A stretch of 64,000 bases of DNA from Synchiropus splendidus (taxonomy: Eukaryota; Chordata; Actinopteri; Syngnathiformes; Callionymidae), in the NCBI RefSeq assembly GCF_027744825.2, contig NC_071334.1, positions 40,587,437-40,651,436 of the forward strand, in the 5' to 3' direction. How positions within the stretch are numbered: the stretch's first letter is position 1; every line of letters begins with the position of its first letter. Positions 34,947-47,170 of this stretch are shown here, piece by piece. A model generated the notes under the pieces. That model was not told the origin of the DNA. It saw only the letters and a program-made list of their open reading frames with translations, and made no database searches. Both the position numbers and the translations under genes were made by a program.

Positions 34947-37204
34947 TTTCATGTTCTGAAGCTTCCCTGAAAAGTTATGGCACAATGCACAAAAACGCTT
35001 TTCAGCCTGAGATAAGGTGGGTTTCGGAACGCCAAACATGAAAGTGTTGATAACTTTCGAAAAACACTTTCAGACAGCTTAGATTTGATGTGCACCTACT
35101 AGAAAGGCCCTTTTTGCTATAGTGGGAGGTTAAAATTTCATGTTCTGAAGCTTCCCTGAAAAGTTATGGCACAATGCACAAAAACGCTTTTCAGCCTGAG
35201 ATAAGGTGGGTTTCGGAACGCCAAACATAAAAGTGTTGATAACTTTCGAAAAACACTTCAGACAGCTTAGATTTGATGTGCACCTACTAGAAAGACCCTT
35301 TCTGCTATAGTGGGAGGTTAAAATTTCATGTTCTGAAGCTTCCCTGAAAAGTTATGTCACACTGCACAAAAACGCTTTTCAGCCTGAGATAAGGTGGGTT
35401 TCGGAACGCCAAACATAAAAGTGTTAATAACTTTCGAAAAACACTTCAGACAGCTAAGATTTGATGTGCACCTACTAGAAAGACCTTTTCTGCTATAGTG
35501 GGAGGTTAAATTTTTATGTTCTGAAGCTTCGCTGAAAAGTTATGGCACAATGCACAAAAACGCTTTTCAGCCTGAGATAAGGTGGGTTTCGGAACGCCAA
35601 ACATAAAAGTGTTGATAACTTTCGAAAAACACTTCAGACAGCTTAGATTTGATGTGCACCTACTAGAAAGACCCTTTCTGCTATAGTGGGAGGTTAAAAT
35701 TTCATGTTCAGAAGCTTCCCTGAAAAGTTATGGCACAATGCACAAAAATGCTTTTCAGCTTGAGATAAGGTGGGTTTCGGAACGCCAAACATAAAAGTGT
35801 TGATAACTTTCGAAAAACACTTCAGACAGCTTAGATTTGATGTGCACCTACTAGAAAGACCCTTTCTGCTATAGTGGGAGGTTAAAATTTCATGTTCTGA
35901 AGCTTCCCTGAAAAGTTATGTCACACTGCACAAAAACGCTTTTCAGCCTGAGATAAGGTGGGTTTCGGAACGCCAAACATAAAAGTGTTAATAACTTTCG
36001 AAAAACACTTCAGACAGCTAAGATTTGATGTGCACCTACTAGAAAGACCTTTTCTGCTATAGTGGGAGGTTAAATTTTTATGTTCTGAAGCTTCCCTGAA
36101 AAGTTATGGCACAATGCACAAAAACGCTTTTCAGCCTGAGATAAGGTGGGTTTCGGAACGCCAAACATAAAAGTGTTGATAACTTTCGAAAAACACTTCA
36201 GACAGCTTAGATTTGATGTGCACCTACTAGAAAGACCCTTTCTGCTATAGTGGGAGGTTAAAATTTCATGTTCAGAAGCTTCCCTGAAAAGTTATGGCAC
36301 AATGCACAAAAAATGCTTTTCAGCTTGAGATAAGGTGGGTTTCGGAACGCCAAACATAAAAGTGTTGATAACTTTCGAAAAACACTTCAGACAGCTTAGA
36401 TTTGATGTGCAACTACTAGAAAGACCCTTTCTGCTATAGTGGGAGGTTAAAATTTCATGTTCTGAAGCTTCCCTGAAAAGTTATGGCACAATGGACAAAA
36501 ACGCTTTTCAGCCTGAGATAAGGTGGGTTTCGGAACGCCAAACATAAAAGTGTTGATAACTTTCGAAAAACACTTCAGACAGCTTAGATTTGATGTGCAC
36601 CTACTAGAAAGACCCTTTCTGCTATAGTGGGAGGTTAAAATTTCATGTTCTGAAGCTTCCCTGAAAAGTTATGGCACAATGCGTAAAAACGCTTTTCAGC
36701 CTGAGATAAGGTGGGTTTCGGAACGCCAAAAATAAAAGTGTTAATAACTTTCGAAAAACACTTCAGACAGCTTAGATTTGATGTGCACCTACTAGAAAGA
36801 CCCTTTCTGCAGTAGTGGGAGGTTAAAATTTCATGTTCTGAAGCTTCCCTGAAAAGTTATGGCACAATGCACAAAAACGCTTTTCAGCCTGAGATAAGGT
36901 GGGTTTCGGAACGCCAAACGTAAAAGTGTTGATAACTTTCGAAAAACACTTCAGACAGCTTAGATTTGATGTGCCCCTACTAGAAAGACCCTTTCTGCTA
37001 TAGTGGGAGGTTAAAATTTCATGTTCTGAAGCTTCCCTGAAAAGTTATGGCACAATGCACAAAAACGCTTTTCAGCCTGAGATAAGGTGGGTTTCGGAAC
37101 GCCAAACATAAAAGTGTTGATAACTTTCGAAAAACACTTCAGACAGCTTAGATTTGATGTGCAACTACTAGAAAGACCCTTTCTGCTATAGTGGGAGGTT
37201 AAAA
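34947..37204. repeat. Unit Y copy 3, truncated (12 of 15 monomers)
   Basis: Matches the first 12 monomers of Y, 2258 bp, then breaks off. The last three Y monomers (with AATTAGATG and the f-like lead into X) are missing. Instead the series jumps back five monomers, as described for 37250-37895. Confidence 0.88.
36310..36955. repeat. 5-monomer step duplication, first copy
   Basis: Contains ATGGACAAAA (36491), AACGCCAAAAATAAAAG (near 36722) and CTGCAGTAG (36807). All recur 940 bp downstream, which is 5 x 188. Confidence 0.86.
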
Positions 37205-37249
37205 TTTCATGTTCAGAAGCTTCCCTGAAAAGTTATGGCACAATGCACA

Positions 37250-37895
37250 AAAATGCTTTTCAGCTTGAGATAAGGTGGGTTTCGGAACGCCAAACATAAA
37301 AGTGTTGATAACTTTCGAAAAACACTTCAGACAGCTTAGATTTGATGTGCAACTACTAGAAAGACCCTTTCTGCTATAGTGGGAGGTTAAAATTTCATGT
37401 TCTGAAGCTTCCCTGAAAAGTTATGGCACAATGGACAAAAACGCTTTTCAGCCTGAGATAAGGTGGGTTTCGGAACGCCAAACATAAAAGTGTTGATAAC
37501 TTTCGAAAAACACTTCAGACAGCTTAGATTTGATGTGCACCTACTAGAAAGACCCTTTCTGCTATAGTGGGAGGTTAAAATTTCATGTTCTGAAGCTTCC
37601 CTGAAAAGTTATGGCACAATGCGTAAAAACGCTTTTCAGCCTGAGATAAGGTGGGTTTCGGAACGCCAAAAATAAAAGTGTTAATAACTTTCGAAAAACA
37701 CTTCAGACAGCTTAGATTTGATGTGCACCTACTAGAAAGACCCTTTCTGCAGTAGTGGGAGGTTAAAATTTCATGTTCTGAAGCTTCCCTGAAAAGTTAT
37801 GGCACAATGCACAAAAACGCTTTTCAGCCTGAGATAAGGTGGGTTTCGGAACGCCAAACGTAAAAGTGTTGATAACTTTCGAAAAACACTTCAGA
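37250..37895. repeat. 5-monomer step duplication, second copy
   Basis: ATGGACAAAA at 37431 and CTGCAG at 37747 repeat the first copy. The copy ends where ACAACTTAG with GTGCACC replaces ACAGCTTAG with GTGCCCC. This is the right-hand limit of the highly uniform core. Confidence 0.86.
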
Positions 37896-38144
37896 CAACT
37901 TAGATTTGATGTGCACCTACTAGAAAGACCCTTTCTGCTATAGTGGGAGGTTAAAATTTCATGTTCTGAAGCTTCCCTGAAAAGTTATGGCACAATGCAC
38001 AAAAACGCTTTTCAGCCTGAGATAAGGTGGGTTTCGGAACGCCAAACATAAAAGTGTTAATAACTTTCGAAAAACACTTCAGACAGCTAAGATTTGATGT
38101 GCAACTACTAGAAAGACCCTTTCTGCTATAGTGGGAGGTTAAAA

Positions 38145-38896
38145 TTTCATGTTCTGAAGCTTCCCTGAAAAGTTATGGCACAATGCGTAAAAACGCTTTT
38201 CAGCCTGAGATAAGGTGGGTTTCGGAACGCCAAACATAAAAGTGTTAATAACTTTCGAAAAACACTTCAGACAGCTTAGATTTGATGCGCAACTACTAGA
38301 AAGACCCTTTCTGCTATAGTGGGAGGCAATAATTTCATGTTCTGAAGCTTCCCTGAAAAGTTATGGCACAATGCACAAAAACGCTTTTCAGCCTGATATA
38401 AGGTGGGTTTCGGAACGCCAAACATAAAAGTGTTGATAACTTTCGAAAAACACTTCAGACAGCTTAGATTTGATGTGCACCTACTAGAAAGACCCTTTCT
38501 GCTATAGTGGGAGGTTAAAATTTCATGTTCTGAAGCTTCCCTGAAAAGTTATGCCACAATGCGTAAAAACGCTTTTCAGCCTGAGATAAGGTGGGTTTCG
38601 GAACGCCAGACATAAAAGTGTTGATAACTTTCGAAAAACATTTCAGACAGCTTAGATTTGATGTGCAACTATTAGAAAGACCCTTTCTGCTATAGTGGGA
38701 GGTTAAAATTTCATGTTCTGAAGCTTCCCTGAAAAGTTATGGCACAATGCACAAAAACGCTTTTCAGCCTGAGATAAGGTGGGTTTCGGAACGCCAAACA
38801 TAAAAGTGTTGATAACTTTCGAAAAACACTTCAGACAGCTTAGATTTGATGTGCACCTACTAGAAAGACCCTTTCTGCTATAGTGGGAGGTTAAAA
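38145..38896. repeat. Unmatured relative of X monomers b-c-d
   Basis: Four monomers show GATGCGCAAC with GGAGGCAATAA, then CCTGATATAAGG, then ATGCCAC with ACATTTCAG and CAACTATTAG, as in unit X. They lack the X-specific CAGTTCTGACAG and GCGTAAATACGC, so they represent a related state without the last X mutations. Confidence 0.82.
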
Positions 38897-39836
38897 TTTC
38901 ATGTTCTGAAGCTTCCCTGAAAAGTTATGGCACACTGCACAAAAACGCTTTTCAGCCTGAGATAAGGTGGGTTTCGGAACGCCAAACATAAAAGTGTTAA
39001 TAACTTTCGAAAAACACTTCAGACAGCTAAGATTTGATGTGCACCTACTAGAAAGACCCTTTCTGCTATAGTGGGAGGTTAAATTTTTATGTTCTGAAGC
39101 TTCCCTGAAAAGTTATGGCACAATGCACAAAAACGCTTTTCAGCCTGAGATAAGGTGGGTTTCGGAACGCCAAACATAAAAGTGTTGATAACTTTCGAAA
39201 AACACTTCAGACAGCTTAGATTTGATGTGCACCTACTAGAAAGACCCTTTCTGCTATAGTGGGAGGTTAAAATTTCATGTTCAGAAGCTTCCCTGAAAAG
39301 TTATGGCACAATGCACAAAAACGCTTTTCAGCTTGAGATAAGGTGGGTTTCGGAACGCCAAACATAAAAGTGTTGATAACTTTCGAAAAACACTTCAGAC
39401 AGCTTAGATTTGATGTGCAACTACTAGAAAGACCCTTTCTGCTATAGTGGGAGGTTAAAATTTCATGTTCTGAAGCTTCCGTGAAAAGTTATGGCACAAT
39501 GCACAAAAACGCTTTTCAGCCTGAGATAAGGTGGGTTTCGGAACGCCAAACATAAAAGTGTTGATAACTTTCGAAAAACACTTCAGACAGCTTAGATTTG
39601 ATGTGCACCTACTAGAAAGACCCTTTCTGCTATAGTGGGAGGTTAAAATTTCATGTTCTGAAGCTTCCCTGAAAAGTTATGGCACAATGCGTAAAAACGC
39701 TTTTCAGCCTGAGATAAGGTGGGTTTCGGAACGCCAAACATAAAAGTGTTAATAACTTTCGAAAAACACTTCAGACAGCTTAGATTTGATGTGCACCTAC
39801 TAGAAAGACCCTTTCTGCTATAGTGGGAGGTTAAAA

Positions 39837-40588
39837 TTTTATGTTCTGATGCTTCCCTGAAAAGTTATGGCACTATGCACAAAAACGCTTTTCAGCCTGA
39901 GATAAGGTGGGTTTCGGAACGCCAAACATAAAAGTGTTGATAACTTTCGAAAAACACTTCAGACAGCTTAGATTTGGTGTGCAACTACTAGAAAGACCCT
40001 TTCTGCTATAGTGGGAGGTTAAAATTTCATGTTCTGAAGCTTCCCTGAAAAGTTATGGGACAATGCACAAAAACGCTTTTCAGCCTGAGATAAGGTGGGT
40101 TTCGGAACGCCAAACGTAAAAGTGTTGATAACTTTCGAAAAACACTTCAGACAGCTTAGATTTGATGTGCACCTACTAGAAAGACCCTTTCTGCTATAGT
40201 GGGAGGTTAAAATTTTATGTTCTGATGCTTCCCTGAAAAGTTATGGCACTATGCACAAAAACGCTTTTCAGCCTGAGATAAGGTGGGTTTCGGAACGCCA
40301 AACATAAAAGTGTTGATAACTTTCGAAAAACACTTCAGACAGCTTAGATTTGGTGTGCAACTACTAGAAAGACCCTTTCTGCTATAGTGGGAGGTTAAAA
40401 TTTCATGTTCTGAAGCTTCCCTGAAAAGTTATGGGACAATGCACAAAAACGCTTTTCAGCCTGAGATAAGGTGGGTTTCGGAACGCCAAACATAAAAGTG
40501 TTGATAACTTTCGAAAAACACTTCAGACAGCTTAGATTTGATGTGCACCTACTAGAAAGACCCTTTCTGCTATAGTGGGAGGTTAAAA
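39837..40588. repeat. Dimer repeat with TTTTATG/GGGACAATGC (two copies)
   Basis: Copies 39837-40212 and 40213-40588. Each has a monomer with ATGTTCTGATGC, GCACTATGC and AGATTTGGTGTG, followed by one with ATGGGACAATGC. The first copy has CAAACGTAAAAG and the second CAAACATAAAAG in the latter monomer. Confidence 0.86.
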
Positions 40589-42656
40589 TTTCATGTTCTG
40601 AAGCTTCCCTGAAAAGTTATGGCACAATGCACAAAAACGCTTTTCAGCCTGAGATAAGGTGGGTTTCGGAACGCCAAACATAAAAGTGTTGATAACTTTC
40701 GAAAAACACTTCAGACAGCTTAGATTTGATGTGCACCTACTAGAAAGACCCTTTCTGCTATAGTGGGAGGTTAAAATTTCATGTTCTGAAGCTTCCCTGA
40801 AAAGTTATGCCACAATGCGTAAAAACGCTTTTCAGCCTGAGATAAGGTGGGTTTCGGAACGCCAAACATAAAAGTGTTGATGACTTTCGATAAACATTTC
40901 AGACAGCTTAGATTTGATGTGCAACTACTAGAAAGACCCTTTCTGCTATAGTGGGAGGTTAAAATTTCATGTTCTGAAGCTTCCCTGAAAAGTTATGGCA
41001 CAATGCACAAAAACGCTTTTCAACCTGAGATAAGGTGGGTTTCGGAACGCCAAACAAAAAGGTGATGATAACTTTCGAAAAACACTTCAGACAACTTAGA
41101 TTTGATGTGCACCTACTAGAAAGACCCTTTCTGCTATAGTGGGAGGTTAAAATTTCATGTTCTGAAGCTTCCCTGAAAAGTTATGGCACAATGCACAAAA
41201 ACGCTTTTCAGCCTGAGATAAGGTGGGTTTCGGAACGCCAAACATAAAAGTGTTAATAACTTTCGAAAAACACTTCAGACAGCTAAGATTTGATGTGCAA
41301 CTACTAGAAAGACCCTTTCTGCTATAGTGGGAGGTTAAAATTTCATGTTCTGAAGCTTCTCTGAAAAGTTATGGCACAATGCACAAAAACGCTTTTCAGC
41401 CTGAGATAAGGTGGGTTTCGGAACGCCAAACATAAAAGTGTTAATAACTTTCGAAAAACACTTCAGACAGCTAAGATTTGATGTGCAACTACTAGAAAGA
41501 CCCTTTCTGCTATAGTGGGAGGTTAAAATTTCATGTTCTGAAGCTTCTCTGAAAAGTTATGGCACAATGCACAAAAACGCTTTTCAGCCTGTGATAAGGT
41601 GGGTTTCGGAACGCCAAACATGAAAGTGTTGATAACTTTTGAAAAACACTTCAGACAGCTTAGATTTGATGTGCACCTACTAGAAAGACCCTTTCTGCTA
41701 TAGTGGGAGGTTAAAATTTCATGTTCTGAAGCTTCCCTGAAAAGTTATGCCACAATGCGTAAAAACGCTTTTCAGCCTGAGATAAGGTGGGTTTCGGAAC
41801 GCCAAACATAAAAGTGTTGATAACTTTCGAAAAACATTTCAGACAGCTTAGATTTGATGTGCAACTACTAGAAAGACCCTTTCTGCTATAGTGGGAGGTT
41901 AAAATTTCATGTTCTGAAGCTTCCCTGAAAAGTTATGGCACAATGCACAAAAACGCTTTTCAACCTGAGATAAGGTGGGTTTCGGAACGCCAAACATAAA
42001 AGTGTTGATAACTTTCGAAAAACACTTCAGACAGCTTAGATTTGTTGTGCACCTACTAGAAAGACCCTTTCTGCTATAGTGGGAGGTTAAAATTTCATGT
42101 TCAGAAGCTTCCCTGAAAAGTTATGGCACAATGCACAAAAACGCTTTTCAGCTTGAGATAAGGTGGGTTTCGGAACGCCAAACATAAAAGTGTTGATAAC
42201 TTTCGAAAAACACTTCAGACAGCTTAGATTTGATGTGCAACTACTAGAAAGACCCTTTCTGCTATAGTGGGAGGTTAGAATTTCATGTTCTGAAGCTTCC
42301 CTGAAAAGTTATGGCACAATGCACAAAAACGCTTTTCAGCCTGAGATAAGGTGGGTTTCGGAACGCCAAACATAAAAGTGTTGATAACTTTCGAAAAATA
42401 CTTCAGACAGCTTAGATTTGATGTGCACCTACTAGAAAGACCCTTTCTGCAGTAGTGGGAGGTTAAAATTTCATGTTCTGAAGCTTCCCTGAAAAGTTAT
42501 GGCACAATGCACAAAAACGCTTTTCAGCCTGAGATAAGGTGGGTTTCGGAACGCCAAACGTAAAAGTGTTGATAACTTTCGAAAAACACTTCAGACAGCT
42601 TAGATTTGATGTGCACCTACTAGAAAGACCCTTTCTGCTATAGTGGGAGGTTAAAA
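40213..42656. repeat. 13-monomer unit (2444 bp), first copy
   Basis: Starts with the GATGC/GCACTATGC monomer. ATGTTCTGATG at 40217 and 42661 and CAAACAAAAAGGTG at about 41051 and 43495 are each 2444 bp apart. The unit also contains CTGTGATAAGG (41589), TTCAGAAGC with CAGCTTGAG, and CTGCAG (42447). Confidence 0.84.
41265..42025. repeat. Block repeated 7146 bp downstream (first copy)
   Basis: Shares AGCTAAGATT (41281/48427), GCTTCTCTG, CTGTGATAAGG (41589/48735) and CATGAAAGTG with 48411-49171. The offset is 38 x 188 plus 2, the two extra bases being the insertions near 44657 and 46351. Confidence 0.8.
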
Positions 42657-44035
42657 CTTTATGTTCTGATGCTTCCCTGAAAAGTTATGGCACTATGCAC
42701 AAAAACGCTTTTCAGCCTGAGATAAGGTGGGTTTCGGAACGCCAAACATAAAAGTGTTGATAACTTTCGAAAAACACTTCAGACAGCTTAGATTTGGTGT
42801 GCAACTACTAGAAAGACCCTTTCTGCTATAGTGGGAGGTTAACATTTCATGTTCTGAAGCTTCCCTGAAAAGTTATGGGACAATGCACAAAAACGCTTTT
42901 CAGCCTGAGATAAGGTGGGTTTCGGAACGCCAAACATAAAAGTGTTGATAACTTTCGAAAAACACTTCAGACAGCTTAGATTTGATGTGCACCTACTAGA
43001 AAGACCCTTTCTGCTATAGTGGGAGGTTAAAATTTCATGTTCTGAAGCTTCCCTGAAAAGTTATGGCACAATGCACAAAAACGCTTTTCAGCCTGAGATA
43101 AGGTGGGTTTCGGAACGCCAAACATAAAAGTGTTGATAACTTTCGAAAAACACTTCAGACAGCTTAGATTTGATGTGCACCTACTAGAAAGACCCTTTCT
43201 GCTATAGTGGGAGGTTAAAATTTCATGTTCTGAAGCTTCCCTGAAAAGTTATGCCACAATGCGTAAAAACGGTTTTCAGCCTGAGATAAGGTGGGTTTCG
43301 GAACGCCAAACATAAAAGTGTTGATGACTTTCGAAAAACATTTCAGACAGCTTAGATTTGATGTGCAACTACTAGAAAGACCCTTTCTGCTATAGTGGGA
43401 GGTTAAAATTTCATGTTCTGAAGCTTCCCTGAAAAGTTATGGCACAATGCACAAAAACGCTTTTCAACCTGAGATAAGGTGGGTTTCGGAACGCCAAACA
43501 AAAAGGTGTTGATAACTTTCGAAAAACACTTCAGACAACTTAGATTTGATGTGCACCTACTAGAAAGACCCTTTCTGCTATAGTGGGAGGTTAAAATTTC
43601 ATGTTCTGAAGCTTCCCTGAAAAGTTATGGCACAATGCACAAAAACGCTTTTCAGGCTGAGATAAGGTGGGTTTCGGAACGCCAAACATAAAAGTGTTAA
43701 TAACTTTCGAAAAACACTTCAGACAGCTAAGATTTGATGTGCAACTACTAGAAAGACCCTTTCTGCTATAGTGGGAGGTTAAAATTTCATGTTCTGAAGC
43801 TTCTCTGAAAAGTTATGGCACAATGCACAAAAACGCTTTTCAGCCTGAGATAAGGTGGGTTTCGGAACGCCAAACATAAAAGTGTTAATAACTTTCGAAA
43901 AACACTTCAGACAGCTAAGATTTGATGTGCAACTACTAGAAAGACCCTTTCTGCTATAGTGGGAGGTTAAAATTTCATGTTCTGAAGCTTCTCTGAAAAG
44001 TTATGTCACAATGCACAAAAACGCTTTTCAGCCTG
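42657..44035. repeat. 13-monomer unit, partial second copy
   Basis: Repeats the first part of 40213-42656 for about 7.3 monomers. Differences are AAACTTTATG, GGTTAACATTTC near 42840, AACGGTTTTC near 43269 and GGTGTTG in place of GGTGATG. It ends near 44035, where GTGATAAGG is not found and CAAAGATAAAAG appears. Confidence 0.82.
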
Positions 44036-44620
44036 AGATAAGGTGGGTTTCGGAACGCCAAAGATAAAAGTGTTGATAACTTTCGAAAAACACTTCAGAC
44101 AGCTTAGATTTGATGTGCACCTACTAGAAAGAACCTTTCTGCTACAGTGGGAGGTTAAAATTTCATGTTCTGAAGCTTCCCTGAAAAGTTATGGCACAAT
44201 GCACAAAAACGCTTTTCAGCCTGAGATAAGGTGTGTTTCGGAACGCCAAACATAAAAGTGTTGATAACTTTGGAAAAACACTTCAGACAGCTTAGATTTG
44301 ATGTGCAACTACTAGAAAGACCCTTTCTGCTATAGTGGGAGGTTAACATTTCATGTTCTGAAGCTTCCCTGAAAAGTTATGGCACAATGCGTGAAAACGC
44401 TTTTCAGCCTGAGATTAGGTGGGTTTCGGAACGCCAAACATAAAAGTGTTGATAACTTTCGAAAAACACTTCAGACAGCTTAGATTTGATGTGCACCTAC
44501 TAGAAAGGCCCTTTCTGCTATAGTGGGAGGTTAAAATTTCATGTTCTGAAGCTTCCCTGAAAAGTTATGCCACAATGCACAAAAACGCTTTTCAGCCTGA
44601 GATAAGGTGGGTTTCGGAAC
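43800..44620. repeat. Block repeated 5454 bp downstream (first copy)
   Basis: Shares GCTACAGTGGG (44141/49595), GGTGTGTTTCGG (44230/49684), GGTTAACATTTC (near 44341/49795), GAGATTAGG and ATGCCACAATGCAC with 49254-50074. The offset is 29 x 188 plus 2. The lost TAG opens a forward 70-codon frame and an adjoining 64-codon reverse frame in both copies; neither is a gene. Confidence 0.82.
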
Positions 44621-47170
44621 GCCAAACATGAAAGTGTTGATAACTTTCGAAAAACACTTTCAGACAGCTTAGATTTGATGTGCACCTACTAGAAAGGCCC
44701 TTTTTGCTATAGTGGGAGGTTAAAATTTCATGTTCTGAAGCTTCCCTGAAAAGTTATGGCACAATGCGTAAAAACGCTTTTCAGCCTGAGATAAGGTGGG
44801 TTTCGGAACGCCAAACATAAAAGTGTTAATAACTTTCGAAAAACAGTTCAGACAGCTTAGATTTGATGCACAACTACTAGAAAGACCCTTTCTGCTATAG
44901 TGGGAGGCAATAATTTCATGTTCTGAAGCTTCCCTGAAAAGTTATGGCACAATGCACAAAAACGCTTTTCAGCCTGATATAAGGTGGGTTTCGGAACGCC
45001 AAACATAAAAGTGTTGATAACTTTCGAAAAACACTTCAGACAGCTTAGATTTGATGAGCAACTATTAGAAAGACCCTTTCTTCTATAGTGGGAGGTTAAA
45101 ATTTCATGTTCTGAAGCTTCCCTGAAAAGTTATGCCACAATGCGTAAAAACGCTTTTCAGCCTGAGATAAGGTGGGTTTCGGAACGCCAAACATAAAAGT
45201 GTTGATAACTTTCGAAAAACATTTCAGACAGCTTAGATTTGATGTGCAACTATTAGAAAGACCCTTTCTGTTATAGTGGGAGGTTAAAATTTCATGTTCT
45301 GAAGCTTCCCTGAAAAGTTATGGCACAATGCACAAAAACGCTTTTCAGCCTGAGATAAGGTGGGTTTCGGAACGCCAGACATGAAAGTGTTAATAACTTT
45401 CGAAAAACACTTCAGACAGCTTAGATTTGATGCGCAACTACTAGAAAGACCCTTTCTGCTATAGTGGGAGGCAATAATTTCATGTTCTGAAGCTTCCCTG
45501 AAAAGTTATGGCACAATGCACAAAAACGCTTTTCAGCCTGATATAAGGTGGGTTTCGGAACGCCAAACATAAAAGTGTTGATAACTTTCGAAAAACACTT
45601 CAGACAGCTTAGATTTGATGTGCACCTACTAGAAAGACCCTTTCTGCTATAGTGGGAGGTTAAAATTTCATGTTCTGAAGCTTCCCTGAAAAGTTATGCC
45701 ACAATGCGTAAAAACGCTTTTCAGCCTGAGATAAGGTGGGTTTCGGAACGCCAAACATAAAAGTGTTGATAACTTTCGAAAAACATTTCAGACAGCTTAG
45801 ATTTGATGTGCAACTATTAGAAAGACCCTTTCTGCTATAGTGGGAGGTTAAAATTTCATGTTCTGAAGCTTCCCTGAAAAGTTATGGCACAATGCACAAA
45901 AACGCTTTTCAGCCTGAGATAAGGTGGGTTTCGGAACGCCAAACATGAAAGTGTTAATAACTTTCGAAAAACACTTCAGACAGCTTAGATGTGTTGTGCA
46001 ACTACTAGAAAGACCCTTTCTGCTATAGTGGGAGGTTAAAATTTCATGTTCTGAAGCTTCCCTGAAAAGTTATGGCACAATGCGTAAAAACGCTTTTCAG
46101 CCTGAGATAAGGTGGGTTTCGGAACGCCAAACATAAAAGTGTTAATAACTTACGAAAAACACTTCAGACAGCTTTGATTTGATGTGCACCTACTAGAAAG
46201 ACCCTTTCTGCTATAGTGGGAGGTTAAAATTTCATGTTCTGAAGCTTCCCTGAAAAGTTATGGCACAATGCACAAAAACGCTTTTCAGCCTGAGATAAGG
46301 TGGGTTTCGGAACGCCAAACATGAAAGTGTTGATAACTTTCGAAAAACACTTTCAGACAGCTTAGATTTGATGTGCACCTACTAGAAAGGCCCTTTTTGC
46401 TATAGTGGGAGGTTAAAATTTCATGTTCTGAAGCTTCCCTGAAAAGTTATGGCACAATACGTAAAAACGCTTTTCAGCCTGAGATAAGGTGGGTTTCGGA
46501 ACGCGAAACATAAAAGTGTTAATGACTTTCGAAAAACAGTTCAGACAGCTTAGATTTGATGCGCAACTACTAGAAAGACCCTTTCTGCTATAGTGGGAGG
46601 CAATAATTTCATGTTCTGAAGCTTCCCTGAAAAGTTATGGCACAATGCACAAAAACGCTTTTCAGCCTGATATAAGGTGGGTTTCGGAACGCCAAACATA
46701 AAAGTGTTGATAACTTTCGAAAAACACTTCAGACAGCTTAGATTTGATGTGCACCTACTAGAAAGACCCTTTCTGCTATAGTGGGAGGTTAAAATTTCAT
46801 GTTCTGAAGCTTCCCTGAAAAGTTATGCCACAATGCGTAAAAACGCTTTTCAGCCTGAGATAAGGTGGGTTTCGGAACGCCAAACATAAAAGTGTTGATA
46901 ACTTTCGAAAAACATTTCAGACAGCTTAGATTTGATGTGCAACTATTAGAAAGACCCTTTCTGCTATAGTGGGAGGTTAAAATTTCATGTTCTGAAGCTT
47001 CCCTGAAAAGTTATGGCACAATGCACAAAAACGCTTTTCAGCCTGAGATAAGGTGGGTTTCGGAACGCCAAACATAAAAGTGTTGATAACTTTCGAAAAA
47101 CACTTCAGACAGCTTAGATTTGATGTGCAACTACTAGAAAGACCCTTTCTGCTATAGTGGGAGGTTAAAA
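44537..47170. repeat. Diverged X-like run
   Basis: Monomers with the X features a (CATGAAAGTG, CACTTTCAG, CTTTTTGC, starting at 44537 and 46230), b (CAGTTCAGACAG, GGAGGCAATAA), c (CCTGATATAAGG), d (ATGCCAC, CAACTATTAG) and e (CATGAAAGTGTTAATAAC) appear, with the a-type spaced nine monomers apart instead of six. The X-specific TTCTGACAG, GTAAATACGC and GGGTTGCGG changes are absent. Private changes such as GATGAGCAAC, CTTCTATAG and TAGATGTGTTG are present. Confidence 0.83.
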
